Positions 28,045-36,990 of a DNA stretch of 64,000 nt are shown piece by piece. This DNA comes from Dictyobacter kobayashii (lineage in GTDB: Bacteria > Chloroflexota > Ktedonobacteria > Ktedonobacterales > Ktedonobacteraceae): positions 5,704,001-5,768,000 of the forward strand of contig NZ_BIFS01000001.1 of the NCBI RefSeq assembly GCF_003967555.1. The letters run 5' to 3'. The notes beneath the pieces were generated by a model that was not told where the DNA came from, did no database searches, and worked only from the letters and a program-made list of their open reading frames with translations. The first letter of the stretch is position 1. Each line of letters begins with the position of its first letter. The translations under genes were made by a program, and so were the position numbers.

Positions 28045-29886
28045 ATGTGTGGAATTACAGGTTGGATTGATTGGGAGGTTGATGTTACGCAGCAGAGTGC
28101 TGTCATTGAAGCGATGGCCGCAACGTTGCGCTATCGGGGCCCGGATGCCAATGGAGTCTGGCTCTCGCCGCGCGCGGCTTTTGCCCATCGGCGCTTGATG
28201 GTGATCGATCCCGCTGGTGGGGCGCAGCCGATGGTGTATGAGTCGGGGGCCCATACCTATGCGATTACTTATAATGGCGAAATCTATAATTTCCGCGAGC
28301 TACGCCGTGAATTGGAGTCGCGTGGCCATACATTTCGCACCCAATCGGATACCGAGGTAATCTTACATGGCTATGTGGAGTGGGGTGAGGAGTGTACTCG
28401 CCACTTGAATGGTATCTTTGCCTTTGGGCTATGGGATGACCAGCGTCAGCGCCTCTTGCTGGCCCGCGATCACCTGGGCGTCAAGCCCCTGTTTTATGCT
28501 CAGCGTGGTAGCGCGATCATCTTTGGGTCCGAGTTGAAGGCCTTGCTGGCCCATCCCCTGGTGAAGCCAGAGGTGGATCGCGACGGCATGGCCGATATCC
28601 TTGGCGTCCCGGTGGTGCACACGCCTGGCTTTGGCTACTACCACGATGTCCATGAAGTGCGGCCCGGCTATCAAATCGCGTTTGAGCGTGAGCGCACACG
28701 CGTCACCCAATACTGGTCCCTGCGCAGCGCACCGCATAGCGATGATCTGGAAACAACCACACAACATATTCAAGCCTTGCTTAAAGATACCGTAAAACGC
28801 CAATTAATCGCCGACGTTCCCGTCGTCTCTATGCTCTCGGGTGGACTGGATTCCAGCGGCCTGACGGCGCTGGCGGCCAGCGAATTTAGACGGGAGGGGA
28901 AGCAGCTCGATACCTATTCTATTGATTTTGCTGAAAGCGATGCGTACTTTACTGGTAATGATATGCGTCCCAGCCTGGATGCGCCGTGGGTGCAGCGCGT
29001 ATCCGAGCACGCCATGACGCGCCACCATACGGTCACCGTCGATACACCTGAATTGCTCGAAAATCTATTGAAGCCGCTCTATGCCCACGATGTGCCCGCG
29101 CTGGGGCAGATCGAGACCTCGCTCTACCTGATTTTCAAGGCCATGAAAGAGCATGCGACCGTTGCCCTCTCGGGCGAATCGGCCGACGAAGTGTTTGGCG
29201 GCTATCCCTGGTACTTCTATGACGAGGTGCTCTCGGCCAAAACCTTCCCCTGGTTGATGATGATGGGACGCAACAGGGGCATGCGCTCACTACCACCACT
29301 GCTCTCCGCTGATCTAATGCAGCAGGTCAAGCCATACGAGTATCTCGCACGCCGCTATAGCGATGCCTTAACGGAGGTACCACGGTTAGAGGGTGAAGAC
29401 GCCGAAGCGGCCAAACGGCGTGAGATCATGTATATGGGATTGACGCGCTGGCTGCCCATCTTGCTTGACCGCAAGGATCGCATGAGTATGGCCACCGGCT
29501 TTGAGGTGCGCGTCCCCTTCTGTGATTACCGCCTGGTAGAATATGTCTGGAATATTCCCTGGCAGATGAAGACCGTCGACAACATCGAAAAAGGCATCCT
29601 GCGCCGGGCCTTCCGGGACAGCTTGCCTGACGATGCCAGGATGAGGCGCAAGAGCGCTTATCCATCATCCCAGCATCCCAGCTACGTCAAGGGCGTTTGC
29701 GACTGGGTCCTCCAGATTCTCAACGACCCCAATGCTGCCGTGCGGCCATACATCAATGTCGAAGCCTATCGAGGCATCGCTACCAGGCAAGATCCCGCGC
29801 TGGCAGAGGACTTCGCGATCGGACCCCTGGAGCGCATCATTCAGCTCGAAGCCTGGCTTAAAGACTACCAGGTAAGCTTCATCTGA
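28045..29886 (+). CDS. asnB: Asparagine synthetase B (glutamine-hydrolysing)
   Basis: 613 residues from ATG 28045, chosen because Met removal exposes the catalytic Cys2 (MCGITGWI) and AGGAGG lies 10 bases upstream; the frame is open further upstream but would bury the Cys. The N-terminal Ntn glutaminase domain (to about 210) has RGPDANG and YNGEIYNFRELR. The C-terminal synthetase domain has the PPi loop SMLSGGLDSSGLTAL, SGESADEVFGGYPW and KDRMSMATGFEVRVPF. It converts aspartate, glutamine and ATP to asparagine. It stands alone, converging with the next kinase gene 12 bases away. Confidence 0.97.
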   Translation: MCGITGWIDWEVDVTQQSAVIEAMAATLRYRGPDANGVWLSPRAAFAHRRLMVIDPAGGAQPMVYESGAHTYAITYNGEIYNFRELRRELESRGHTFRTQSDTEVILHGYVEWGEECTRHLNGIFAFGLWDDQRQRLLLARDHLGVKPLFYAQRGSAIIFGSELKALLAHPLVKPEVDRDGMADILGVPVVHTPGFGYYHDVHEVRPGYQIAFERERTRVTQYWSLRSAPHSDDLETTTQHIQALLKDTVKRQLIADVPVVSMLSGGLDSSGLTALAASEFRREGKQLDTYSIDFAESDAYFTGNDMRPSLDAPWVQRVSEHAMTRHHTVTVDTPELLENLLKPLYAHDVPALGQIETSLYLIFKAMKEHATVALSGESADEVFGGYPWYFYDEVLSAKTFPWLMMMGRNRGMRSLPPLLSADLMQQVKPYEYLARRYSDALTEVPRLEGEDAEAAKRREIMYMGLTRWLPILLDRKDRMSMATGFEVRVPFCDYRLVEYVWNIPWQMKTVDNIEKGILRRAFRDSLPDDARMRRKSAYPSSQHPSYVKGVCDWVLQILNDPNAAVRPYINVEAYRGIATRQDPALAEDFAIGPLERIIQLEAWLKDYQVSFI

Positions 29887-29898
29887 GTCCGTGTAAAG

Positions 29899-32166
29899 CT
29901 ACATATCCAGGGGCAGGGTAAACCAGAAGGTCGAGCCCTCCCCTGGAGTGCTATCAACCCCCACATCGCCGCCATGGCGCTTAATCAACGTCTTGCAGAT
30001 GTGCAGGCCCAATCCCAGGCCCGCCCCTGAACCACTGCGTACCTGAACATCTTTGGCCTGATAGAAGCGATCCCAGACATGATTCCGGGCCTCCGCATTC
30101 AGGCCTGGCCCGTGATCCTGGACCCAGACCCGTACTTTCTGTGGCTCCAGATCCATCCCCACGGTGACCTCTTCGTTGGTATCGGAGTACTTGAGCGCGT
30201 TGGTTACATAGTTAGAGATCACTTGCCCAATGCGATCCGGATCGGCCAGGACCAGCACGGCATCTTGATCAGGCAGTTGTAGATGAATGGTGCGTATCAG
30301 CGCCGTGGCGTGCACATCTTCCACGCTCTCGCTGACCAGCCGTTTCAGATCGCACAACTGTGGTGCCAGTTCCAGCTTATTAGAGGCGATCCGTGAGACA
30401 TCCAACAGATCATTGATCAGGCGATTCTGCACCTCGATTTGATGCAGGGCCCGCCCGATGCGCTCCTCCGAGATCTTAATCGTTTTGCCCACATTGTCTG
30501 GAATCGTGTGGTTCGCGCGCGTGAGGGCTCGCAACTGGCGCTTGACGAGCTGGATATTACCCTTAATTGCGGTCAGCGGTGTACGCAACTCATGGCTCAC
30601 CACCCCGATAAAGGCATCCTTCTGTTGCTCCAGTTCCTTCTGGGCTGTCAGATCCACCACATAGGAGATATACTCATCCTTGCTATCGTCCAGCATCGTG
30701 CCAGCGGCCAGGATTGTCACCTGCCTGCCATCGCGCGACTGATATTGTTTCTCAAACGGATTATAACTGCCCGTGCTCTTCAATTCCTCAATAGCCTGCA
30801 GGCTCCGATTGATGCCCTCGGGAGGTGTAAACGTTTTCCAGTTCAGGGTACCCGTCGCGACATCGGCTTGCGTATAGCCAATCAAAGACAAAAAGGCCTC
30901 ATTGGCTTCCACGATGGTACCATCCACACGTACACGCACAATACCGATCAGGTTACTTTCAATCAAGCGGCGGAAATTCGTCTCGGTGGCCTGTAGTGCC
31001 TTCTCGATCTGTTTCTGTTCGGTAATGTTAATGCTATAGATCGAGATTCCCCCCTCGTTATCTGGATAAGCCCGGCTTTCATACCAGCGCTGGCTGGGTG
31101 GATAAAAAGCCTTAAACACGACCGGTTGTTGGGTCGCCAGAGCTTTGCGATAGTATGGAATGAAATCATGATAACTGGCTTCGGGATAGAGTTAAAAGAA
31201 GGAATGGCCAAGTACCTGTTCGCGTGGCTTACCGATCACGCGTTCTGCTGCGCTATTGATGTAGGTATAGGCCCATTGTTTGTCCAGATGCACAAAGGTA
31301 TCGGGCAGCGTTTCTAGCAACTGGCTCACCTGCCTCATCGTCGCGTTAGTGCTCTCCTGAACCCGCTTCAGGTCCGTAATATCATAGACCACTCCAACCA
31401 GGCGGATGGGTTTTCCTTCTATATCGTAGAGGGCCCGACCATGGCTGGCGAGCCAATGCACACTCTGATCATCCGGCCAGATAGTGCGAAACTCCGTATT
31501 ATATTCCAGATGGTGTTCCAGTATATGTGCAACCTCATTGTTCACGCGATCGCGGTCAGCGGGGTGGAGCAACTGCATCAAAAAAGGATAGCTTACCTTC
31601 GTCGAAATAGGCACCCCAAAAATGCTCTTGCACTGCGCAGACCAGACCAGTTGGTTGCGCACCAGGTCCCAATCCCAGAAGCCAATGTCACCATACTCCA
31701 TGGCCAGCTGAAAGTGTTCAGTACCAAAGACCTTATGCTGCTGCTGTTTGGACATATCGAAACCACAGGCCAGCCACGCCTCGATGGAGCCATCGTCTGT
31801 AAACTGAGGAACAAGCTGGACACGCATCAAGCCATGGGCCGTCTGGGCCTGTTGCAGGCGACATTCTATCTCATCCCTTACCCCGTGGCGTAGCACAGCC
31901 TGCAGCCAGAGCTCAAACGGCTCACGGTCATCAGGATGAAGGGCGGTCAGCCAGCCATAATTAGCTGCCTCTGTGGCGGTCTGGCCGGTAAAAGTCGACC
32001 AGCGCTCGACAACTTGCATCCGCCCATCAGGAGTCAAGAGCCAGAGCACATCCCAGACCTCTTGAGCCAGGGACGCCAGGCGCGCACCCTGATCGCTAGT
32101 GGCCCCCGACCGCTGATGCTCAGAAGAGTCTGCTGTGTCAGCAGAAGAGTGGGTGGATTCATTCAT
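29899..32166 (-). CDS. Multi-PAS sensor histidine kinase with one in-frame stop
   Basis: Read as one frame of 755 codons: at least three PAS/PAC repeats (for example FGTEHFQLAMEYGDIGFWDWD, quoted in part; LETLPDTFVHLDKQW; RRLIESNLIGIVRV), then HisKA FIGVVSHELRTPL and the ATPase with NALKYSD, DHGPGLN and GLGLHICKTLI. No membrane segment is seen, so it is probably cytoplasmic. A TAA at 31192-31194 (codon 325) interrupts it inside a PAS domain, yet the same frame continues with fitting PAS sequence (LYPEASYHDFIPYY) into the kinase. There is no length change, so this is a base substitution or readthrough site, unlike the indels elsewhere. ATG 32166 has GGAAG upstream. Confidence 0.85.
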
Positions 32167-32731
32167 ATACAACTTCCATTATAAGACAGCATAAGCACCC
32201 GCCAGTGAAGCAAACATGTGGTAGCGAAACCTCTATGCTCGTCAAGCAAGGAAGAGACCTGCGACATTCTAGCTCAGCAACGGGTCACGACAAAAAATCG
32301 AAATGGATGAAAAAATGATTGCATTTATGCTACTTATACGCCAAGCTCAACGGCTTCGTTTCAACCCGGCGAAGTCCAATTCCAAAAGTCAGTCCCTGAT
32401 TTTATGTAACCTGATTTTATATATAGTGTAATTGGTAGGATAGTTACCTTAAAAAAACACTATTACTTGTCACTATAAGTGTAGCATAGTTGTCAAGAAT
32501 GCACATCGTTCATCTGGACGATGTATTCCAGCCCATATAATATTATACTTTCTCTATTAATAACTCCGGGACTTACGCCCAATGCTTTTCGATGAACGCT
32601 TCATAGAAATGAGCGCAACAAGAAACACGATCTGTCCGTGTGCACGGACAGATCGTGTTTCTTGTTGCGCTCAGCCCCCGCACCAGACCGGAGTCCGGTG
32701 GAGGGCTGAGCGCGTCTATAGCTGCCGGTGG
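32167..32731. repeat. Intergenic region with a perfect 31-bp-arm palindrome (32610-32673)
   Basis: AT-rich spacer. Near its right end, arms 32610-32640 and 32643-32673 are exact complements around a 2-base loop, 64 bp in all, carrying GATCTGTCCGTG. The same 64-bp/31-arm size is seen at 59599-59662 with unrelated arm sequence. It lies downstream of msrA (leftward) and could end its transcript. The remainder shows nothing recognisable. Confidence 0.8.
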
Positions 32732-33280
32732 TTATTTGACGGTTTCTTTGAGATCGTTGCGATAGTCTTTGAGCAGCTTACGTACTTTGGGGTCGATAAT
32801 CAAGCGGCAGTAACCCTGGTTAGGATTGCGGTCATAGTAGTCGTCGTGATAGTCCTCGGCCGGGTAGAAGTTGGTAAACGGCAGAATCTCGGTCACGACC
32901 GGGTTTTTGTAGGTGCCTGAGGCATCCAATGCCTGCTTGGATGCTTCAGCCTGGCGCTTCTGCTCCTCAGTTTGATAGTAGATGCCTGAGCGATACTGGG
33001 TGCCGATATCGTTGCCCTGGCGATTCAGGGTCGTTGGATCGTGCATATGCCAGAAGATGTCCAGGATCTTATCAAAGGAGATGATGGCCGGATCATACGT
33101 GATCTGTACGGCCTCTGCCGCACCGGTACGCCCGGTACAGACCGCCTCATAGGAAGGATTGGCAACCTTAGAGGCCGCATAGCCCGACTGCACCGACTCA
33201 ATCCCTCGCAACCGTTTAAAAACCGCCTCTGTACACCAGAAGCATCCATTCGCCAATGTCGCCGTTTCAAGCTGTGCCAT
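32732..33280 (-). CDS. msrA: Peptide-methionine (S)-S-oxide reductase MsrA
   Basis: 182 residues. The catalytic motif GCFWCTEAVF (about 12-21) carries the nucleophilic Cys13; further family blocks are VQSGYAA, YEAVCTGRTGAAEAV, FWHMHDPTTLNRQGNDIGTQYRS and AEDYHDDYYDRNPNQGYC (quoted in pieces), the last with a probable resolving Cys. It reduces methionine-S-sulfoxide in proteins, using thioredoxin, in the cytoplasm. GGAG lies 7 bases before the ATG. No MsrB is nearby. Confidence 0.97.
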   Translation of the reverse strand: MAQLETATLANGCFWCTEAVFKRLRGIESVQSGYAASKVANPSYEAVCTGRTGAAEAVQITYDPAIISFDKILDIFWHMHDPTTLNRQGNDIGTQYRSGIYYQTEEQKRQAEASKQALDASGTYKNPVVTEILPFTNFYPAEDYHDDYYDRNPNQGYCRLIIDPKVRKLLKDYRNDLKETVK

Positions 33281-33559
33281 CTATGTGCTCCATTTCTTAT
33301 AGTTATTAGCATTGCTTAATGCTGACGTGTGAGCTTAGCTTATCACACTTATTGAAACACTCGGCATAGCTTGAATGTTCCACAATTATGGTTACCTTAC
33401 TCATAAAACGCCCCGGCCCCATCATGACGACCCAACCTCCCAAACCCGAAACGATTCCCTGTAGGCGGCATAGGCATGCGGCTTGTTGACCACCTTGCCA
33501 TGTAAACCCAGCAGCATGCCGGCCTTGTGCACAATACAACTCACTTAGCAACTAGACAA

Positions 33560-33612
33560 GCGACTGAGCGCAACAATAACAACGATCAGTACGTGCGGGG
33601 CTTGCCCCAATA
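33560..33612. repeat. GC-hairpin / ACGTAC repeat
   Basis: A solitary copy, GATCAGTACGTGCGGGGCTTGCCCC, preceded by GAGCGCAACAATAAC. It lies in the spacer 33281-33625, which otherwise shows no gene, and directly adjoins copy 2 of the inverted-repeat element. Confidence 0.75.
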
Positions 33613-33625
33613 CCATGTAGTTAAG

Positions 33626-34021
33626 AAGAATTTGAGCTCAGAAGCATGGGATTGGAGCCTGCCCCCTTTTTCCCCTTCCCATACGAAAGAACAACAAGAA
33701 GAACGAATTGCATAGGTTCGGCCCTCAGCGGCCGATTGCCGCCCTCCGCAGAGCTGGCGGCCCAGTATCCCGCGATAGGGTGCCTCGTGGCATGATCCTT
33801 TCCTTCATGCGGTGCCCAAAAGGAGGGTCCGTGTTTGGGCACCGCGTGGCGCGAGGTCTCAGAGACAAGCAACCGCGTGGTGAGGAGACCGGACCACCCT
33901 ACCGGGGTGGCAATCGGCCGCTGAGGGCCGAACCTATACCATTCGTTCTTATTGCTGCCTGGTTGCTCAATGAACGGTAGAGGGGCTTGTCCTCATCCAG
34001 GTCGTTCAGAAGCAGTGGAGC
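33626..34021. mobile_element. Inverted-repeat element, copy 2 (MITE-like)
   Basis: The second copy of the element at 20011. Here the perfect inverted repeat is 29 bp (33712-33740 and 33909-33937) because the inner sequence also matches (CAGCGGCCGATTGCC). The outer flanks AATTTGAGYTCAGAA on the left and CATCCAGGTCGTTCAGAAGC on the right are shared with copy 1. The central 35 bp (33810-33844) are inverted relative to copy 1 although the outer arms keep the same orientation. Confidence 0.7.
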
Positions 34022-34734
34022 CCAGAAACAATGAGGTCCATCTGCCGCATGCTGTCGAGAGGCCACCTCTGGCCTGGAAAGCCAGGCCGATATCCGATGC
34101 CCCCCATGTTTGAGTTTTTCTTATCTAAACGGTATTGGGGCTTGCCCCGCTTTTAAACCCTTTGCTCGAAAAGTCACCATAAAAAGGATTCGCAGCTATT
34201 TAGATGAGAGCATGGCGTTATTTTTGTTGCTTTTCGAGAAATAACGGATTAAGCGGGGGCAAGCCCCGCACGTACAGATCGTGTTTCTTTGGGCTTTTTC
34301 CTCTTTTGTCGCGGATGTTCTTTGGCGAGGGGTAATACATACCTTGGTGTTAATGCATGCAGAATCGTCACCAGATTTATGGTTGGGTTTATATTTTAAT
34401 GACTATTGGTTCCGAAGGGAATACAAAGCGTGTGCTTGCTGTTTTCATAATTAGAGTTCAGGAGTAAACCCTGAGCGTGCATTGATACGTGGAGTACATT
34501 GTCCCAGGCTTCTTCCCAGGACGACTGGGGAGAAGATACATACTATGGTTATTTGTAGATAGTATGGCGGAGCCAAAGGCGGACCAGGAGTGTAGGACAT
34601 AGGCGATGCAAAGAATATTTGGCGCGTGGCATCAATACCATAGCTTGTACATGGCTATGATTGAAATTTTATCTTTGTGGCCAGCGCCCACAACATAGCG
34701 CAACACCATATGCGTTTTTGAAAGGATCTGTTCT
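34022..34734. repeat. Intergenic region with two GC-hairpin repeats
   Basis: An inverted pair of the common repeat lies at about 34137-34275: GGGGCTTGCCCCGC on the left and GCGGGGGCAAGCCCCGCACGTAC on the right, with ATTTTTGTTGC and AGCTATTTAGATGAG between, as in the 6-7 kb array. The rest, to the nitroreductase start, shows no credible gene. Confidence 0.7.
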
Positions 34735-35361
34735 ATGTCTAATACAATCGATACACCTTTTCTGCGTAAACCCGCTACCGCCGAGCATCCTATCCACGAG
34801 CTGATCAGTGAGCGCTGGAGCCCACGGGCCTTTGCCAATCGTCCGGTGGAGGCTGAGAAATTGCATAGCCTGTTCGAGGCCGCACGCTGGGCCGCTTCGA
34901 CCGCCAATTTCCAGCCCTGGAATTTTGTCTTTGCCACCAGGGAGCATCCTGAGGAGCATGCACGCATCGTTGAGACCCTGCTAGAGAATAATGCCAAATG
35001 GGCGCAGGAGGCTCCGGTGCTGGTAGTGGCCGTGGCTAAACTCTATGATTTCGCTGGCCGAGAGCACAATAGCCTTTATGATCTGGGCATGGCCGTCGGC
35101 AACCTGGTCACCCAGGCCGTCCACCTTGGACTGGTCACCCACCAGATGGGTGGCTTTGTAGTGGACAAGGCGCGCGAACTGCTGAACATTCCCGAGGGGT
35201 ACGTACCGGTCGCTGTGATTGCTATCGGCTATCCAGGCTCGCCCGACACCTTACATCCTGTGCTGCGTGAGCGCGAGCTGGCACCACGTGCGCGCAAACC
35301 CCTCAACGAATTCGTCTTCGAGGGTAGCTGGCAGCAGGCCGCCCCTGACGCTAACGCCTGA
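34735..35361 (+). CDS. Nitroreductase family protein
   Basis: 208 residues with the FMN-binding nitroreductase pattern: SERWSPRAFANRPV (about 25-38, phosphate/FMN contact), LFEAARWAASTANFQPWNFV, YDLGMAVGNLVTQAVHLGL and VAVIAIGYPGSP. It would be a homodimeric, cytoplasmic, NAD(P)H-dependent flavin oxidoreductase acting on nitro compounds or quinones. AAAGGATC lies 8 bases upstream of ATG 34735. It is a single-gene unit. Confidence 0.92.
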   Translation: MSNTIDTPFLRKPATAEHPIHELISERWSPRAFANRPVEAEKLHSLFEAARWAASTANFQPWNFVFATREHPEEHARIVETLLENNAKWAQEAPVLVVAVAKLYDFAGREHNSLYDLGMAVGNLVTQAVHLGLVTHQMGGFVVDKARELLNIPEGYVPVAVIAIGYPGSPDTLHPVLRERELAPRARKPLNEFVFEGSWQQAAPDANA

Positions 35362-35421
35362 GCCTTTGACCTCTCGGCTCGGGAACGGCACTCAGACACA
35401 ATTTTTGCTGTGGTGTAAACA

Positions 35422-35785
35422 GTGCGCCAGCGCCACGGCCCCCTGAGCGACAGAAATTTCATATATGGCGCCAAAGTGCGCCCTGCGCACCGTTGGTGCG
35501 GGGGCGACACCATCTAAGAATGTATCAGTGCGCCAGCGCCACGGCCCCTGAGCGACAGAATCTTCTTATGTGGCACAAAAGTGCGCCCAGAGTGCCGTTG
35601 GCATGGGGCGATACCATCTAAGAATGTATCGGTCTGCCAGCGCCACGGCCCCTGAGCGACAGAATCTTCTTATGTGGCACAAAAGTGCGCCCTGCGCACT
35701 TTTGTGCCACATAAGAAAAAAATCGGGCGCGCCAGCGCACGTCCGCATGGGCGGAACACAATCGGGGGGGCCGACACAATCTAAA
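35422..35785. repeat. Three tandem direct repeats, the third carrying a perfect palindrome
   Basis: Units start at about 35422, 35528 and 35632 (spacing 106 and 104 bp), each beginning GCCAGCGCCACGGCC and containing CTGAGCGACAGAA. Units two and three share TCTTCTTATGTGGCACAAAA; in unit three this becomes the left arm of a 24-bp perfect palindrome (35667-35690, 35694-35717, 3-base loop) followed by ATCGGGCGCGCCAGCGCACG, the flank seen beside other palindromes. Units one and two end with ATCTAAGAATGTATC and unit three with AATCTAAAG. Confidence 0.8.
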
Positions 35786-36357
35786 GGATTGGCCTGTTTA
35801 GCTTTCCTTAGCAAATTAATGAAGTAAATCTAATGGTATAATAGGAATAATATATGCTTATTCACTGAAATATAACCGGTTATTAACCGGGTGTGCCCTG
35901 TCATATACTTCTTCTCCATCAGCCATTGAGGCGGCCAGAAAGACCCTGTTCATGTCTGCGCAGGTGAGAATATAATACTATATATTTCCTGTCAGGACAG
36001 AAAAATGGCGAAATGAGTTATTTTAGCATGGCTCCTTCGTCTCGATTATTGATGAGATAAAGAAAAGTTGCGCACCTGTATATACCCGCAGGAAGGTTCC
36101 TCATTGTCTATCTATTCATCAAGGGATAGCATACTCATCAATAGGAACCTGGAGGAAACAAGAGGGTCTCGTCATCTATACATGGCGACGCATGCCCTCT
36201 TCGATGTGTGGTGAGAAGCAATATCTTCTTTCCCTGGTTGCGATACGTATAAAGGCTGGACATACCCGAACATTGATTGTACTATTGTGACAAGCAATAT
36301 ATACATCATGGCTGACGTTGTCCGACGTATGCAGCACAAATGTAAAGGACGATGCCA
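35786..36357. other. AT-rich intergenic region, nothing recognised
   Basis: About 570 bases with no credible open frame, no repeat of the families described here and no clear RNA gene. It presumably holds the promoter for the gene at 36358. Confidence 0.4.
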
Positions 36358-36801
36358 ATGGGAGAAAAACTTGTTAGGTTAGAAGATGTCAATGCTGAAC
36401 TTCTAGAGCTTGTTCACAAATCTGTGGAGATGGGTTTGGCGTCGATCGAAGGTAATGAGGACCTGATTCCTGTCCTGAACATCAAATCGACTATGATCGT
36501 TTTGCAGACTGATAGCCTGGATGAGGCGCGTGACGCTGTACAAAATGTATTGGACTCAAGTGCCGTTGAGCACGGAGTCTTGTTGTACAATTGTTATGCG
36601 ACCCTTGAGGGCGGCCTGCAGGCGCGCGCCTTGCTGGCCGAGGCATATGAGCGTAATAAAGATCTCTGCCTGCGTTTTGCCCAATATTATCGTCCGTCCA
36701 GAAGAGCCAGTTTTCTTAATCGATCTCAACCACTGGAGCGCATTGGTGAATTGACATTTGTGCCTTTATGCGATAACGCAGAGAACGATTTTTGCGCATA
36801 A
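36358..36801 (+). CDS. Hypothetical soluble protein
   Basis: 147 residues from ATG 36358, which has AAAGGA 8 bases upstream; an in-frame ATG two codons earlier is too close to it. The sequence is mixed alpha/beta without membrane segments: a Leu-rich start (LVRLEDVNAELLELVHKSVE), a strand TMIVLQTDSLDEARDAV, and LLAEAYERNKDLCLRFAQYY. I recognise no family. It converges with the glycosidase-like gene and they share a terminator. Confidence 0.6.
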   Translation: MGEKLVRLEDVNAELLELVHKSVEMGLASIEGNEDLIPVLNIKSTMIVLQTDSLDEARDAVQNVLDSSAVEHGVLLYNCYATLEGGLQARALLAEAYERNKDLCLRFAQYYRPSRRASFLNRSQPLERIGELTFVPLCDNAENDFCA

Positions 36802-36935
36802 GGCTTGAACGGGCAGGGGGTCTGGTTAATGGTGGTTGTGTTTCATCCATGGGGATGTCAGGCAGCTCAACTATTTAGCACACCACCGGTTGAAATGTTT
36901 CTCTAATTCAAGGATCTCAAGCCAGCTAAGCAGCA

Positions 36936-36969
36936 ACCTGCCAAAAGGATACTTGTGGCAGGTATTTTT
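36936..36969. terminator. Bidirectional terminator
   Basis: Stem ACCTGCCA / TGGCAGGT with a 12-base loop, followed by ATTTTT on the plus strand, lies between convergent gene ends (36801 and 36991). The AGCAGCA / TGCTGCT sequences just outside extend the pairing. Confidence 0.75.
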
Positions 36970-36990
36970 GCTGCTGTGCGCGGCAAACGG

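Noticed and set aside
20011..34021. Possibility that the roughly 400-bp inverted-repeat element is a structured RNA gene or riboswitch
   Set aside because: Its symmetry extends to the outer ends and it sits at two unrelated loci, one between convergent or unrelated genes; mobile-element-like explanation fits better, though RNA function is not excluded.
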